Assembly: GCF_019203965.1 (NCBI RefSeq)
Contig: NZ_CP076448.1
Span: forward strand, 2,681,001-2,745,000
Origin: Elioraea tepida
GTDB lineage: Bacteria > Pseudomonadota > Alphaproteobacteria > Acetobacterales > Acetobacteraceae
Direction: 5' to 3'
Length of the DNA: 64,000 bases
Shown here in pieces: positions 16,738 to 31,856 of this stretch (the stretch's first letter is position 1; every line of letters starts with the position of its first letter). A model generated the notes under the pieces. It searched no databases. It was not told where the DNA came from and saw only the letters and a program-made list of their open reading frames with translations. Position numbers and translations under genes: made by a program.

Positions 16738-18045
16738 ATGAACGGTCCTCGGCGCCTCGACACGAGGGAGGAGGGGTTCGAGTCGAGCTTCGCCTCCCTG
16801 CTCGCCGACCGTGTCTCGATCTCGACCGATGCCGAGGCGGCCGCCGCCGCCATCATCGCCGCCGTGCGCGCGCGCGGCGACGACGCGGTGGCGGAGTTCA
16901 CGGCGCGGTTCGACCGGGTGACGCTCACGCCCGAGCGTTTCCGCGTGACGGAAGCGGAGATCGAGGCGGCCGATGCCGCGATCCCGGCCGAGCTGTCGGC
17001 TGCGCTTGACCTTGCCGCCGAGCGGATCGCTGCCTTCCACCGTGCCCAGATGCCGTCTGATGTCGCCATGCGGGACGCATCCGGCGTCGAACTCGGCCTG
17101 CGCTGGGGCGCGCTCGACAGCGTCGGGGTTTATGTCCCCGGCGGGAAGGCGGCCTACCCGTCCTCCGTTCTGATGAGCGCGATCCCCGCGCGCGTCGCCG
17201 GCGTGGAGCGGATCGCGATGGTCGTCCCTGCTCCGGAGGGCATGCTCAATCCGCTCGTGCTCGCGGCCGCCCGCCGCGCTGGCGTGACAGAGGTCTGGCG
17301 CATCGGCGGGGCCCAGGCGGTCGCTGCTCTCGCCTACGGCACGGAGACGATCAGCCCGGTCGACCGGATCGTCGGGCCGGGCAACGCCTTCGTCGCAGCC
17401 GCCAAGCGCCTCGTGTTCGGCCAGGTTGGCATCGACATGATCGCCGGCCCCTCGGAGGTGGTGGTGGTGGCCGATGGCGCGAACGACCCGCGCGTGATCG
17501 CGGTCGATCTGCTCGCCCAGGCCGAGCACGACGAAGCGGCGCAGGCGATCCTGATCACCGACGACAGGGGCTTTGGCGAGAGCGTGGCAGCGGCGGTCGA
17601 GGAGGAGCTTGCGTCCGGGCCACGGGCCGGGATCGCCGCTGCTTCCTGGCGCGCGCACGGCGCAATCATCCTCTGCCGCGATCTCGCGGAGGCGGCCGAA
17701 CTGGTCAACCGCCTTGCTCCGGAGCACCTCGAGCTCGCCGTGGCGGAGCCCACCGCGCTGTTCGCGGCCATCCGGCATGCAGGCGCCGTCTTCCTGGGCC
17801 GGACCTGCCCCGAGGCGCTCGGGGACTATGTGGCCGGGCCGAACCATATCCTCCCCACGTCGCGCACGGCGCGATTCGCGTCGGGCCTGTCAGTGTTCGA
17901 TTTCCTCAAGCGCACCAGCTGGGTGTCGGCCGACGAGTCGGCCCTTGCCGCCATCGGGCCAGCGGCCGTGGCGCTCGCCGAGGCCGAGGGCCTTCCCGCG
18001 CACGCGCGCTCGATCTCGCTCCGGCTCGCGGGGCGCGCTGCTTGA
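16738..18045 (+). CDS. hisD: histidinol dehydrogenase
   Basis: A 435-residue HisD, which oxidises L-histidinol to L-histidine in two NAD-dependent steps. The family core is intact: GVYVPGGKAAYPSSVLM, GGAQAVAALAYGTE, VDRIVGPGNAFVAAAKR, IDMIAGPSEVVVVAD, the zinc and catalytic His stretch LLAQAEHDEAAQA, the APEHLEL motif with the proton-transfer Glu/His pair, and the C-terminal GPNHILPTSRTARFASGLS. It forms a two-gene unit with hisG. The rest of the his pathway lies elsewhere, as usual in this group. Confidence 0.97.
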   Translation: MNGPRRLDTREEGFESSFASLLADRVSISTDAEAAAAAIIAAVRARGDDAVAEFTARFDRVTLTPERFRVTEAEIEAADAAIPAELSAALDLAAERIAAFHRAQMPSDVAMRDASGVELGLRWGALDSVGVYVPGGKAAYPSSVLMSAIPARVAGVERIAMVVPAPEGMLNPLVLAAARRAGVTEVWRIGGAQAVAALAYGTETISPVDRIVGPGNAFVAAAKRLVFGQVGIDMIAGPSEVVVVADGANDPRVIAVDLLAQAEHDEAAQAILITDDRGFGESVAAAVEEELASGPRAGIAAASWRAHGAIILCRDLAEAAELVNRLAPEHLELAVAEPTALFAAIRHAGAVFLGRTCPEALGDYVAGPNHILPTSRTARFASGLSVFDFLKRTSWVSADESALAAIGPAAVALAEAEGLPAHARSISLRLAGRAA

Positions 18046-18069
18046 CCCTCGCGGCGGTGCGACTCATGT
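18041..18069 (+). promoter_or_regulatory. probable infA promoter inside the end of hisD
   Basis: A perfect alphaproteobacterial -35 box CTTGAC (18041-18046) overlaps the hisD stop, followed after 17 bp by TCATGT (18064-18069). Start expected near 18076, about 50 nt before infA. Confidence 0.5.
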
Positions 18070-18082
18070 TCCAAGTGCGTGG

Positions 18083-18107
18083 GGGCCGGCCGATGGAAGG
18101 TCGGCCC
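18083..18107 (+). promoter_or_regulatory. hairpin in the infA 5' leader
   Basis: GGGCCGGCC (18083-18091) can pair with GGTCGGCCC (18099-18107) with one G-U pair and a 7-nt loop. It lies in the predicted infA leader, 18 bp before the start codon, without a T-run, so it may affect mRNA stability or initiation. Confidence 0.35.
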
Positions 18108-18125
18108 AGTGACGAATGAGGGGTG

Positions 18126-18344
18126 ATGCCAAAGGAAGACATGATCGAGTTCGACGGCATGGTGACGGAGCTTCTGCCCAACGCCATGTTCCGGGTGAAA
18201 CTGGACAACGATCACACCATCCTCGCCCACACCTCGGGCAGGATGCGGAAGAACCGCATTCGCGTGCTCGCGGGCGACCGGGTGAGGGTGGAGATGACGC
18301 CCTACGACCTCACCAAGGGGCGGATCACGTTCCGCTTCAAATAG
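18126..18344 (+). CDS. infA: translation initiation factor IF-1
   Basis: A 72-residue IF-1, an essential OB-fold protein that binds the 30S A site during initiation. The sequence is near consensus: [57 protein letters not shown] and [13 protein letters not shown]. The ATG at 18126 follows GAGGGGTG and is chosen over the GTG directly before it because MPKED is the usual start in alphaproteobacteria. Confidence 0.98.
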   Translation: MPKEDMIEFDGMVTELLPNAMFRVKLDNDHTILAHTSGRMRKNRIRVLAGDRVRVEMTPYDLTKGRITFRFK

Positions 18345-18373
18345 CCGACCGGGCGGGAGAGGCCCCACCGCTC

Positions 18374-18955
18374 GTGCTCGCCTCCGCCTCGCCACGGCGG
18401 AGCGACCTCTTGCGCCAGCTCCGCCTCTTTCCGACCGAGATTGACCCGGCCGAGATCGACGAGACGCCGCATCCGCGCGAACTGCCCGGACAGCTTGCCG
18501 CGCGTCTTGCCCGCACGAAGGCCGAGACCGTCGCAGCCCGTCGCCCTGGCGCGTTCATCCTCGCCGCCGACACGGTTGTGGCCCTTGGTCGGCGGATCCT
18601 TCCGAAGCCCGAGACCGAGGACGAGGCGCGCGCCTACCTCGAGGCGCTCTCAGGCCGGCGGCATCGGGTGGTCGGGGGGATCGCCGTGATCGCCCCCGAC
18701 GGGCGTCGGGCCGAGCGTCTCGTTGCCACGGTCGTGCGGTTCCGACGGCTCGATCGGACCGAGATCGAAAGCTACCTCGCTTCCGGAGAGTGGCGCGGCA
18801 AGGCGGGCGGCTACGCCATCCAGGGGATTGCGGCGGCGTTCATCCCATTCATCAGCGGCAGCTACTCGAACGTCGTCGGGCTTGCTCTCGCTGAGACCGC
18901 CTCGCTGCTCGCGGGTCTCGGCTATCCCGTCCCATGGCGGATGGCTGGCTCCTGA
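18374..18955 (+). CDS. maf: Maf family nucleotide pyrophosphatase
   Basis: A 193-residue Maf protein, a house-cleaning hydrolase of modified or non-canonical nucleoside triphosphates. The family core LASASPRRSDLLRQL is at the very N-terminus, followed by DETPHPRELPG, the catalytic ILAADTVVALG, LEALSGRRHRVVGGI, and the C-terminal GKAGGYAIQGIAAAFIPFIS and GSYSNVVGLAL. There is no ATG in a sensible place. The GTG at 18374 gives a normal length and has GGGAGAGG 11 bases upstream. It lies 29 bp after infA and overlaps the next gene by 22 bp. Confidence 0.92.
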   Translation: MLASASPRRSDLLRQLRLFPTEIDPAEIDETPHPRELPGQLAARLARTKAETVAARRPGAFILAADTVVALGRRILPKPETEDEARAYLEALSGRRHRVVGGIAVIAPDGRRAERLVATVVRFRRLDRTEIESYLASGEWRGKAGGYAIQGIAAAFIPFISGSYSNVVGLALAETASLLAGLGYPVPWRMAGS

Positions 18956-20130
18956 TCTCGGCAAGCCCGGGAGAGCACCGCCTCGCGCGGCTGCGCGGCA
19001 ACCGGCTTGTCGCCTACATGGTCGAGCGCCCAGGTCACCCAAGCTTCGTCGGCGCCCTGTTCCATGCACGCGTCGTCTCGGTCGCGCCAGGGCTTGCCGG
19101 TGCCTTTCTCGCCCTCGCCCCGGGGGTGGATGCCTTCCTTCCGGCCGAGGAGGCCGACCCCGATCGACCCGACGGCAGCCCGTCACGACCGATCGGCGCG
19201 CTTGTGCACACGGGGCAGGCGATCGCCGTGCGGGTTACCCGTGCTGCGATGGACGGAAAGGGCGCGCGCGCCACCGCCCGGATCCCGCCTGCCGACCGTG
19301 CGCGCGCCGCCTCCCTCCCACCGCCCGCCCTGGTCGAGGCAGGGCCGGATGCGATCGCACGCGCGCTCGCCACCAGCCCCGAGGTGATCGTGACGGATGA
19401 CCCGGACCTCGCGGCCTCCATCCGCCACCGCTTTCCGGCTTTGCATGACCGGGTCAGGACCTCGTCGACACCTCTTTTCGAAGATGCGCTCGAGGAGGAG
19501 ATCGAGGCGCTCGTTGCTCCCGAGGTCAGACTGCCGCGCGGCGGTCGGCTGCGGATCTCGCTCACCCCGGCGGTGACGGCCATAGACGTTGACACCGGGC
19601 CGACGGGCGGCGGAAGTGCGCGGGCCGAACGCGAAGCGGCCAACCGTGCCGCCATCGCGGAGGCCGCGCGCCAGGTCGCGCTTCGCTCGCTGTGCGGCCC
19701 GATCGTGCTCGACCTCGCAGGGCTGCCCGGAGGGCGGGGAGCACGCTCGGCTCTGATCGCGGAGGCGACGAAAGCCTTCGCGGCCTGGGCTTCCGATGCC
19801 TCGGTCCTCGGCTTCTCGCGCCTTGGCCTCCTCGAAATCGTGCGCCCGCGGGTTCACCCGCCGCTTCCGGAGGTGCTTGGGACGGCCGCCGAAGGCACGG
19901 TGCTCTCGCCGCTGACGCACGCGCTCGCGGCGTTCCGGGCAGCGCTGCGTCTGGCAAGACAGCCTGGCGCGGTGCCGCGTCTTGTCGCCGCACCCTCCGT
20001 GATCGCCGCCGCCCGGGCCGAAACGGGTGCGCTCGCCACCCTTGCCGTCCGGTTGGGCCATCCGCTCGCCCTCATCGAGGAGTCGAGCTTGCCTCCCGAA
20101 GCCTGGCGCGTGGAGGATTCGCGCCGATGA
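18934..20130 (+). CDS. short ribonuclease E/G family protein
   Basis: A 398-residue RNase E/G-type protein. After an N-terminal S1-like RNA-binding part (FVGALFHARVVSVAPGLAGAF) comes the DNase I-like catalytic part: SLTPAVTAIDVDTGPTGG and GPIVLDLAGLPG hold the two Asp residues expected to bind magnesium (E. coli RNase E Asp303 and Asp346). The usual Asn near the first Asp is replaced by Asp (DVD). It is much shorter than RNase E and lacks the zinc-link cysteines CPxCxG and the C-terminal scaffold. Such a stand-alone form sits between maf and yacG in many alphaproteobacteria. Role in RNA decay or rRNA trimming is inferred. Confidence 0.85.
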   Translation: MADGWLLISASPGEHRLARLRGNRLVAYMVERPGHPSFVGALFHARVVSVAPGLAGAFLALAPGVDAFLPAEEADPDRPDGSPSRPIGALVHTGQAIAVRVTRAAMDGKGARATARIPPADRARAASLPPPALVEAGPDAIARALATSPEVIVTDDPDLAASIRHRFPALHDRVRTSSTPLFEDALEEEIEALVAPEVRLPRGGRLRISLTPAVTAIDVDTGPTGGGSARAEREAANRAAIAEAARQVALRSLCGPIVLDLAGLPGGRGARSALIAEATKAFAAWASDASVLGFSRLGLLEIVRPRVHPPLPEVLGTAAEGTVLSPLTHALAAFRAALRLARQPGAVPRLVAAPSVIAAARAETGALATLAVRLGHPLALIEESSLPPEAWRVEDSRR

Positions 20131-20336
20131 GAGCCAAAACAAACCGCCACGGCGTCTGCCCCATCTGCCGCCGGCCACCGCCGGAAGGAGCGGAGGCTAC
20201 GCGCTTCCGCCCCTTCTGCAGCCGTCGTTGTGCTGACATCGACCTGCACCGCTGGCTGACAGGGGCCTATCGCGTGGACGGTGACCAGGCGTCAGGCGAG
20301 GAGGGGCGCGGTCACGGCGCGGCTCCGGAGACCTGA
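20127..20336 (+). CDS. yacG: YacG zinc protein (DNA gyrase inhibitor family)
   Basis: A 69-residue YacG protein. Zinc ligands are visible as CPICRRP near the N-terminus and FCSRRCADIDLHRWLTGAYRV in the middle; the tail is flexible and acidic. E. coli YacG binds GyrB and inhibits gyrase. The start at 20127 overlaps the RNase gene stop (ATGA), so the two are translationally coupled. Confidence 0.92.
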   Translation: MRAKTNRHGVCPICRRPPPEGAEATRFRPFCSRRCADIDLHRWLTGAYRVDGDQASGEEGRGHGAAPET

Positions 20337-20395
20337 GCCGCAGGTGATGGACACGACCAAGCGCCTCGGCTATCAGACCCTGGCTGCCACGGGAT

Positions 20396-20471
20396 GCCCA
20401 GGTAGCTCAGTTGGTAGAGCATGCGACTGAAAATCGCAGTGTCGGTGGTTCGATTCCGCCCCTGGGCACCA
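20396..20471 (+). tRNA. tRNA-Phe (GAA)
   Basis: Cloverleaf with acceptor GCCCAGG (20396-20402) pairing with CCTGGGC (20461-20467), D arm TAGCTCAGTTGGTAGAGC, anticodon loop CTGAAAA with GAA at 20429-20431, T loop TTCGATT and encoded CCA at 20469-20471. It marks the left border of the accessory block. The 145 bases after it show no gene. Confidence 0.97.
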
Positions 20472-20616
20472 GCGTTTTCAAGGGGTTGGGTTGTCGTTCT
20501 CAAGCCGTTCCGGCGCGGCTTTCCCTCCGCGGACTCTTCGCGGACTCCTTTTCGTCGTCCGCCGGCACTGCCCTCGCGCGAGCGTCCGGAGGGGTTCAGG
20601 GCGCTCTCGGAGCCCT

Positions 20617-22057
20617 CTAGCAGCCTGTCGGATTCCCGGGGTGCCTGGAATGGGGGCCTCTGCGGTGCATGACGCAGTTCATTCCGTTCAGCCGCGACCA
20701 GGCCTTCTTGTTGCCGCCGGATGCCAGGGACTGGCTTCCGGCCGATGATGTGGCGCATTTCGTGGTGGCGGCGGTGGAGCGGGTGCCGCTTGGCGCCTTC
20801 GCGGTGCGTCCGATCCCCGGCGGCAAGCCGCAGAGTATCATCCGCGCCTGCTGCTGGCGCTGCTGATCTACGCCTACGCCAACGGCATCTTCTCCTCGTG
20901 CCGGATCGAGCGGGGGACCTATCGCGACCTCGGCGTGCGCTACGTGGCGGCGAACCTGCACCCCGACCACGACACCATCGCTGCCTTCCGTCGCGCCAAC
21001 CGCGCTGCCTTCGAGGCGGCCTTCCTGCAGGTGTTGCTGCTGGCCCGCGAGAGCGGCCTGCTTCGCCTCGGCACGGTGGCGATCGACGGCACCAAGATCG
21101 ACGCCAACGCCTCCAAGATCCGCTCGGTGCGCTACGACCGGGCGAAGGACCTGCGCGCCAGGCTCGCCGCCGACATCGCCGAGCTGACCGCCCGCGCCGA
21201 AGCGGCCGATGCCGAGGATCAGCCCGACCCGCAGGCGCTGCCCGCCGAGATCGCAAGGCGCGAGGCGCTGAAGGCCAAGCTGGATGCCGCCTGCGCCCGG
21301 CTGGAGGGAGCAGGCCCGCGCCGAGGCCGAGGCGAAGCAGGCCGCCGACGACGCCAAGACCGGCCGGCGCGGCCGTCCGCCCAAGCCGCCAGAGGACGAC
21401 CCGCCGCCGACGCGGCAATCCAACCTCACCGATCCCGACAGCGCGCTGATGCGCCGCTCCGACGCGCATGAATACCGCCAGGCCTACAACGCCCGAGGCC
21501 CAGGTCTGCGCCGAGGGGTCGCAGTTGATCCTCGCCACCAACCTCACTGCCTGCCCCTCCGATGCGCCGAGCTTCGCCGCGACCATCCTCGGCATGAAGG
21601 ACGGCCTCGGCCTGCCGACGACCGTCATCGCTGATGCCGGCTTCGCCTCCGCCGAGGCTGTTGCCGCCCTGGAGGCAAAGGGGATCGAGCCGCTGGTCGC
21701 CATCGGCCGCACCCAGCCGCACCGGCCCTACGACGTCCGCCCCCCGCCCGATCCGAAGCCGCCGCGCCGTATCAGCGAACCCTGGCGTCTGAAGATGCAG
21801 GCCAAGCTGGAGACCGAAGATGCCAAAGCCCGCTACGCCCGCCACACGCAGACCGTCGAACCCGTCTTCGGCATCATCAAGGCCGCCATCGGTTTCACCC
21901 GCTTCCGCCTCCGCAGCATCGCCAACGCCGCCGCCGAGTGGACCCTGATCGCTCTCGCCTACACCTCTGCCGCAGGCTCCATCGCCTGCAGCAGCCATGA
22001 CCTCCCCACCCGACACACCAAAACATACGCCGCAGACCCAAACCCGACAGGCTGCTA
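20617..22057 (+). mobile_element. IS1182-like insertion sequence, right end interrupted
   Basis: The element is bounded by a perfect 15-bp inverted repeat, CTAGCAGCCTGTCGG at 20617-20631 and CCGACAGGCTGCTAG at 22044-22058. The CTAG at both outer ends may be part of the repeat or a target duplication. The last base of the right CTAG was displaced: an IS630-like element sits in its TA, and the original G follows that element at 23219. The transposase inside is broken. Confidence 0.8.
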
Positions 22058-22058
22058 G
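20669..22058 (+). pseudogene. IS1182-family transposase, frameshifted
   Basis: Transposase of the IS1182 type split over three frames. It begins MTQFIPFSRDQAFLLPPDAR, shifts near 20835 to the frame reading LLLALLIYAYANGIFSSCRI and VAIDGTKIDANASKIRSVRY, shifts near 21310 to the linker rich in Glu/Ala/Lys (GRRGRPPKPPEDDPPP), and shifts again near 21480 to LILATNLTACPSDAP, VIADAGFASAEAVAAL and HTQTVEPVFGIIKAAIGF. The DDE-type residues (Asp in VAIDGT, Asp in ADAGF, Glu in VEPVFG) are all still present, so the decay is recent. At least three indels make it inactive. Confidence 0.85.
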
Positions 22059-23160
22059 TGGAGTGATTCCAGCGAAGGTTTCCCGCGCTGGTGCGTGCCG
22101 ATGATGGTGTTGGCGGGCGCGATCCGGCGGAAGGGCTTCGGGTCGGCGTTGTGGGCATTGAGATAGGCGCGGATGGCCTGGTTCAGCTCGATGACGGAGC
22201 GGAAGACGCCGCGGTTCAGGCGACGCTTTGTCAGCGTGGCGAACAAGCCCTCGACGGCGTTGATCCAGGAGGCCGAGGTCGGCGTGAAGTGGAGGTGGAA
22301 GCGGGGATGCCGGGCCAACCAGCGCTTCACCGCCTCAGTCTTGTGGGCGGCGTAGTTGTCGAGGATCAGGTGCAGGTCGAGTTCGGCAGGGGTCTGCTTG
22401 TCGATCAGCCGCAGGAAGCGGATGAACTCGGCCGCGCGGTGGCGGAGCATGCACTGGCTGATCACCGTGCCCGCCTTCACGTCGAGCGCGGCGAACAGCG
22501 TTGTCGTGCCGTGCCGCTTGTAGTCGTGCGTCATGGTGGCACCCCGGCCACGCTTCATCGGCAGTCCCGGCTGGGTGCGGTCGAGCGCCTGGATCTGGCT
22601 CTTCTCGTCCACCGACAGCACCAGGGCGTGCTCGGGCGGGTTGACGTAGAGGCCGACGATGTACCGCCCTTCGGGCGTTGCCTGCAGCCCGCGGACCTTC
22701 TCGACGAACTTCGGGTCGTTGGAGAGCTTGAAGGTCTCCACCCGGTGCGGCTTCAGGCCGTGCTCGCGCCAGATGCGGTGGATGGTGGACGGCGCCAGGC
22801 CGCTCGCCTTCCCCATCGAGCGCAACGTCCAGTGCGTCGCCGCTGGCGGGTCGCCGTGCAGCGTGCGTTCGACCACCGCGGCGATCTGCTCAGGCGAGGT
22901 GGAAGCGAAGGCGCGGCCTCGCGGGGCGTCGCGGAACAAGCCCTCGGCACCGTCGTGCATGGAGCGCGCCTGCCAGCGCCAGATCGTGGGTTTGCCTTTG
23001 CCGGTCGCCGCGCGGATCGCCATCGTGCCCGCGCCGTCCGCGGTCATCAGCACGATCCGAGCCCGCCAGACGTGGTGCCGCGAGCTCTTGCGGTCGCAGA
23101 CCACGCCTCAAGCCGCTCCCGGTCGCCCGGCCGGAGCCGGACCTCAACGCCTTCCCTCAT
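22055..23160 (-). pseudogene. IS630-family transposase with N-terminal frameshift
   Basis: DDE transposase of the IS630 type. The start MREGVEVRLRPGDRERLEAW lies at 23160 in one frame; near 23100 the reading must shift to reach HHVWRARIVLMTADGAGTMA. After that one frame runs to the end with the helix-turn-helix GKGKPTIWRWQAR, ALVLSVDEKSQIQALDR (first Asp), LDLHLILDNYAAHKT (second Asp) and SASWINAVEGLFATL (Glu). The stop codon TAG is formed with the TA of the target site. The frameshift may be a mutation or programmed, so activity is uncertain. Confidence 0.8.
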
Positions 23161-23216
23161 CCGCCCAGACTCCCACGTCTGGGCCAACAAGGGAATCATC
23201 AACTCGATCAAACCAG
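22058..23216 (-). mobile_element. IS630-like insertion sequence
   Basis: A 1159-bp element flanked by TA on both sides (22056-22057 and 23217-23218), the target duplication expected for the IS630 family. The terminal inverted repeats are imperfect: GTGGAGTGAT reading in from the left and CTGGTTTGAT reading in from the right share seven of ten bases. It was inserted in the TA of the CTAG at the right end of the IS1182-like element. Confidence 0.75.
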
Positions 23217-23218
23217 TA

Positions 23219-23521
23219 GCCGGCCGCCCGATGATGCCCGCCTTCCGGGTTGATCGAGAGGCGCGCATCGTCAAGGTGCTTAATGCCGCCTATCGTGCCG
23301 TGCGCGGTGAAGACCAGCCAACCGGCGCCATCACGCCCCCGGGCTTCTACGGCACCGACGCGGGTCACCTCTATGCCGAGCTCGGCATGGAGGGCGTCGT
23401 GTGCGGGCCTGGCGGGCGCTACAACACCATGCCGGACGAGCGGGTCGACATCGCGGATTTTCCCGACATGGCGCGGATCTACCTGATCTGTACGGCCGAG
23501 ATCTGCGGTCTTGACGGATGA
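23219..23521 (+). pseudogene. 3' remnant of an M20 (ArgE/DapE-like) peptidase gene
   Basis: About 100 C-terminal residues of an M20 metallopeptidase remain: PAFRVDREARIVKVLNAAY, PTGAITPPGFYGTDAGHL, MEGVVCGPGGRYNTMPDERV and DMARIYLICTAEICGL. GPGGRYNTMPDERV is the conserved C-terminal catalytic-domain strand, with the dimer-side metal His replaced by Asn. The N-terminal metal-binding half is missing: upstream lies the IS630-like element, and beyond the IS pair there is no M20 sequence, so the 5' half was deleted. The stop overlaps the M24 gene start (ATGA), showing the two were once an operon. Confidence 0.8.
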
Positions 23522-24714
23522 GCGAGATCGCAGCAGTCAGCGCAGGCGGCCGTCCCGTCTTGCTGCGCTTCCCCGCTTCCGAGCATGCGGCGCGGCTTGG
23601 TGCCGCCCGCGCCGAGCTGCGTCGCCGCGGCCTCGCAGCTCTCCTCGTCTTCGCCCAGGAAAGCCACTGCTACCTGACGGGCTTTGACACGGCAGGCTAC
23701 GTGTTCTTCCAGGCCGGCGTCATTACCACCGACGACCGGCCAACCGTCCTGCTCACCCGCCGCCCGGATCTGCGTCAGGCCGAGGTCGCGTCGCTCTACG
23801 ACGAAATCCGGATCTGGTTCGATGCCGAAGGTGCGAACCCTGCTCTGGAGCTTAGTGCGATCCTCGAAGAACTCGGCCTTAAGGGCGCTCGGATCGGTGT
23901 CGAATTCGCCACGTATGGCTTGACCGCCGCCAACGGCCGCGCGCTGGAGGCCGCACTCGCCGGCTTCTGCACGCTCGAGGACGCCTCGGACCTTGTGCGG
24001 CGCCTGCGCCTTGTGAAAAGCCCGGCCGAACTGGCCCTAATACGACGCGCCGGCACGCTCGCCGACGACGCCATCGAAGCGATGGTCGCCGCTGCCCGCC
24101 CCGGCGTGCTCGACAGCGCCGTCACCGCCGCAGGCGTTGCCGCAATGCTCACCGGCGGGGCCGACATGCCCGCGGGCGGCCCTCTGGTGAACTCCGGCCC
24201 CCGCGCTCTGTTCGGACGCGGCATCGGAGGCCCGCGCACGATCGCGCCCCAGGACCAGCTTCTGCTCGAACTCGGGGCGTCGTTCTGCCGCTACCACGCC
24301 TGCATCGAGGGCACGGTCGCCGTCGGGCCGGTCGATCCGCGCCAGCAGGCGATGATGGACATTGCCGCCGAGGCGCTCGCGCGGATCCTCGACGCCGCCC
24401 GCCCAGGCGTGACCCTCGGCACGCTCGACGACATCCACCGACGCGTGCTCGACGAGGCGGGCTTTGCCGCGGCTCGTTATTCGGCCTGCGGCTATGCCCT
24501 CGGCTGCACCTTCCGGCCCACCTGGATGGACGTGCCGCCGATGATCTACAGCGGCAATCCGCTGGTGATGGAACCGGGCATGGTGTTCTTCGTGCACGTC
24601 ATGATCCCGGACACACGCACGGGCCTCGCCGCTGGCCTCGGCCAGACCTTCGCCATCTGCGACGGGGCGCCCGAGGTGTTCTCACGCCTTCCGCCCAAAC
24701 TGTGGCGCATTTAG
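23518..24714 (+). CDS. M24 (pita-bread) family protein without metal ligands
   Basis: A 398-residue protein with a creatinase N-terminal domain (LVFAQESHCYLTGFDTAGY) and a C-terminal pita-bread domain, related to Xaa-Pro peptidases, creatinase and ectoine hydrolase. The five metal ligands of M24 peptidases are not there. The first Asp is replaced (LLLELGASFCRYHACIEGT), the GHGIG His motif reads GYALG, the EPG motif is followed by FFVHV rather than IEP, and the final Glu reads GQT. It therefore belongs to the metal-free branch, which hydrolyses small amides or amidines such as creatine or ectoine. It lost its M20 partner and probably now depends on a promoter in or near the IS630-like element. 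Confidence 0.8.
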   Translation: MSEIAAVSAGGRPVLLRFPASEHAARLGAARAELRRRGLAALLVFAQESHCYLTGFDTAGYVFFQAGVITTDDRPTVLLTRRPDLRQAEVASLYDEIRIWFDAEGANPALELSAILEELGLKGARIGVEFATYGLTAANGRALEAALAGFCTLEDASDLVRRLRLVKSPAELALIRRAGTLADDAIEAMVAAARPGVLDSAVTAAGVAAMLTGGADMPAGGPLVNSGPRALFGRGIGGPRTIAPQDQLLLELGASFCRYHACIEGTVAVGPVDPRQQAMMDIAAEALARILDAARPGVTLGTLDDIHRRVLDEAGFAAARYSACGYALGCTFRPTWMDVPPMIYSGNPLVMEPGMVFFVHVMIPDTRTGLAAGLGQTFAICDGAPEVFSRLPPKLWRI

Positions 24715-25314
24715 CCCTGCCGAACCTGGCCGCGATCACACCGGATCCGTTCTGACGTGTCCCACTGTGCGACGGACCCTGTCGCTCGACGTTACGCTCC
24801 CAAGGCGCGGTCGCTCCGCTGCAGTCGCTGCGGCACGTCGTGCTCTTGATCGAGCCGATTGCGTGCGTCTCGGGCCGCGCGCTCGCGCTGGGCGGACCGC
24901 GGCAGCCCGCTTCGTCTGATCGCCTCTCAAACCGGGCCGGTGGTGAAGCCGCGCCTTGGCGCGATCTGTTTCCGCGCGCGCTGCTGCCGCGGCCGAGCGT
25001 CGAACGGGGAGCTCTCCAGCACGTCAGGATCAGACGGACTGGCCCGCGCGCCCGCGCTTTCCCGCGCAGCTCAATGCCGCATCGCCCTTTCCTGGCCTCG
25101 ACCGCGTGGCATCATCGCCAGCCGATGACGGTCAAGGACAGGCAGCCAGCGGACTTCGATCGGCACCAGGACGGCGTCACGGCCGAACGCCGTGTAACGC
25201 GAGGCGCCCATCCGAGCCTGGCCGCGCGCGCGTGCCCGGCCCGTATCGATCACGCCACAGGCTCGGTCGCCGGAGGCATCGCGCCGGTCAGCGCGGCGAG
25301 ACCAGAGGGCTGAC
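24715..25314. other. 600-bp gap upstream of the defence operon
   Basis: No convincing gene. Several short frames run through it without a ribosome site or family resemblance. One minus-strand stretch around 25090-25200 has a protein-like run (VPIEVRWLPVLDRHRLAMMP) that may be the eroded end of a lost gene. The stretch probably carries the promoter of the defence operon, but I see no convincing -35/-10 pair. Confidence 0.4.
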
Positions 25315-28911
<3,597 letters not shown>

Positions 28912-28919
28912 GGCCGCAG

Positions 28920-31853
<2,934 letters not shown>

Positions 31854-31856
31854 TGC

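Noticed and set aside
20411-20620. Short open frames running out of tRNA-Phe
   Set aside because: They begin inside the tRNA gene, lack ribosome sites and have no family resemblance.
25071-25250. A dual-specificity-phosphatase-like gene on the minus strand before the defence operon
   Set aside because: Only a short run (RLAMMPRGRG) is reminiscent. There is no catalytic Cys motif and no credible start.
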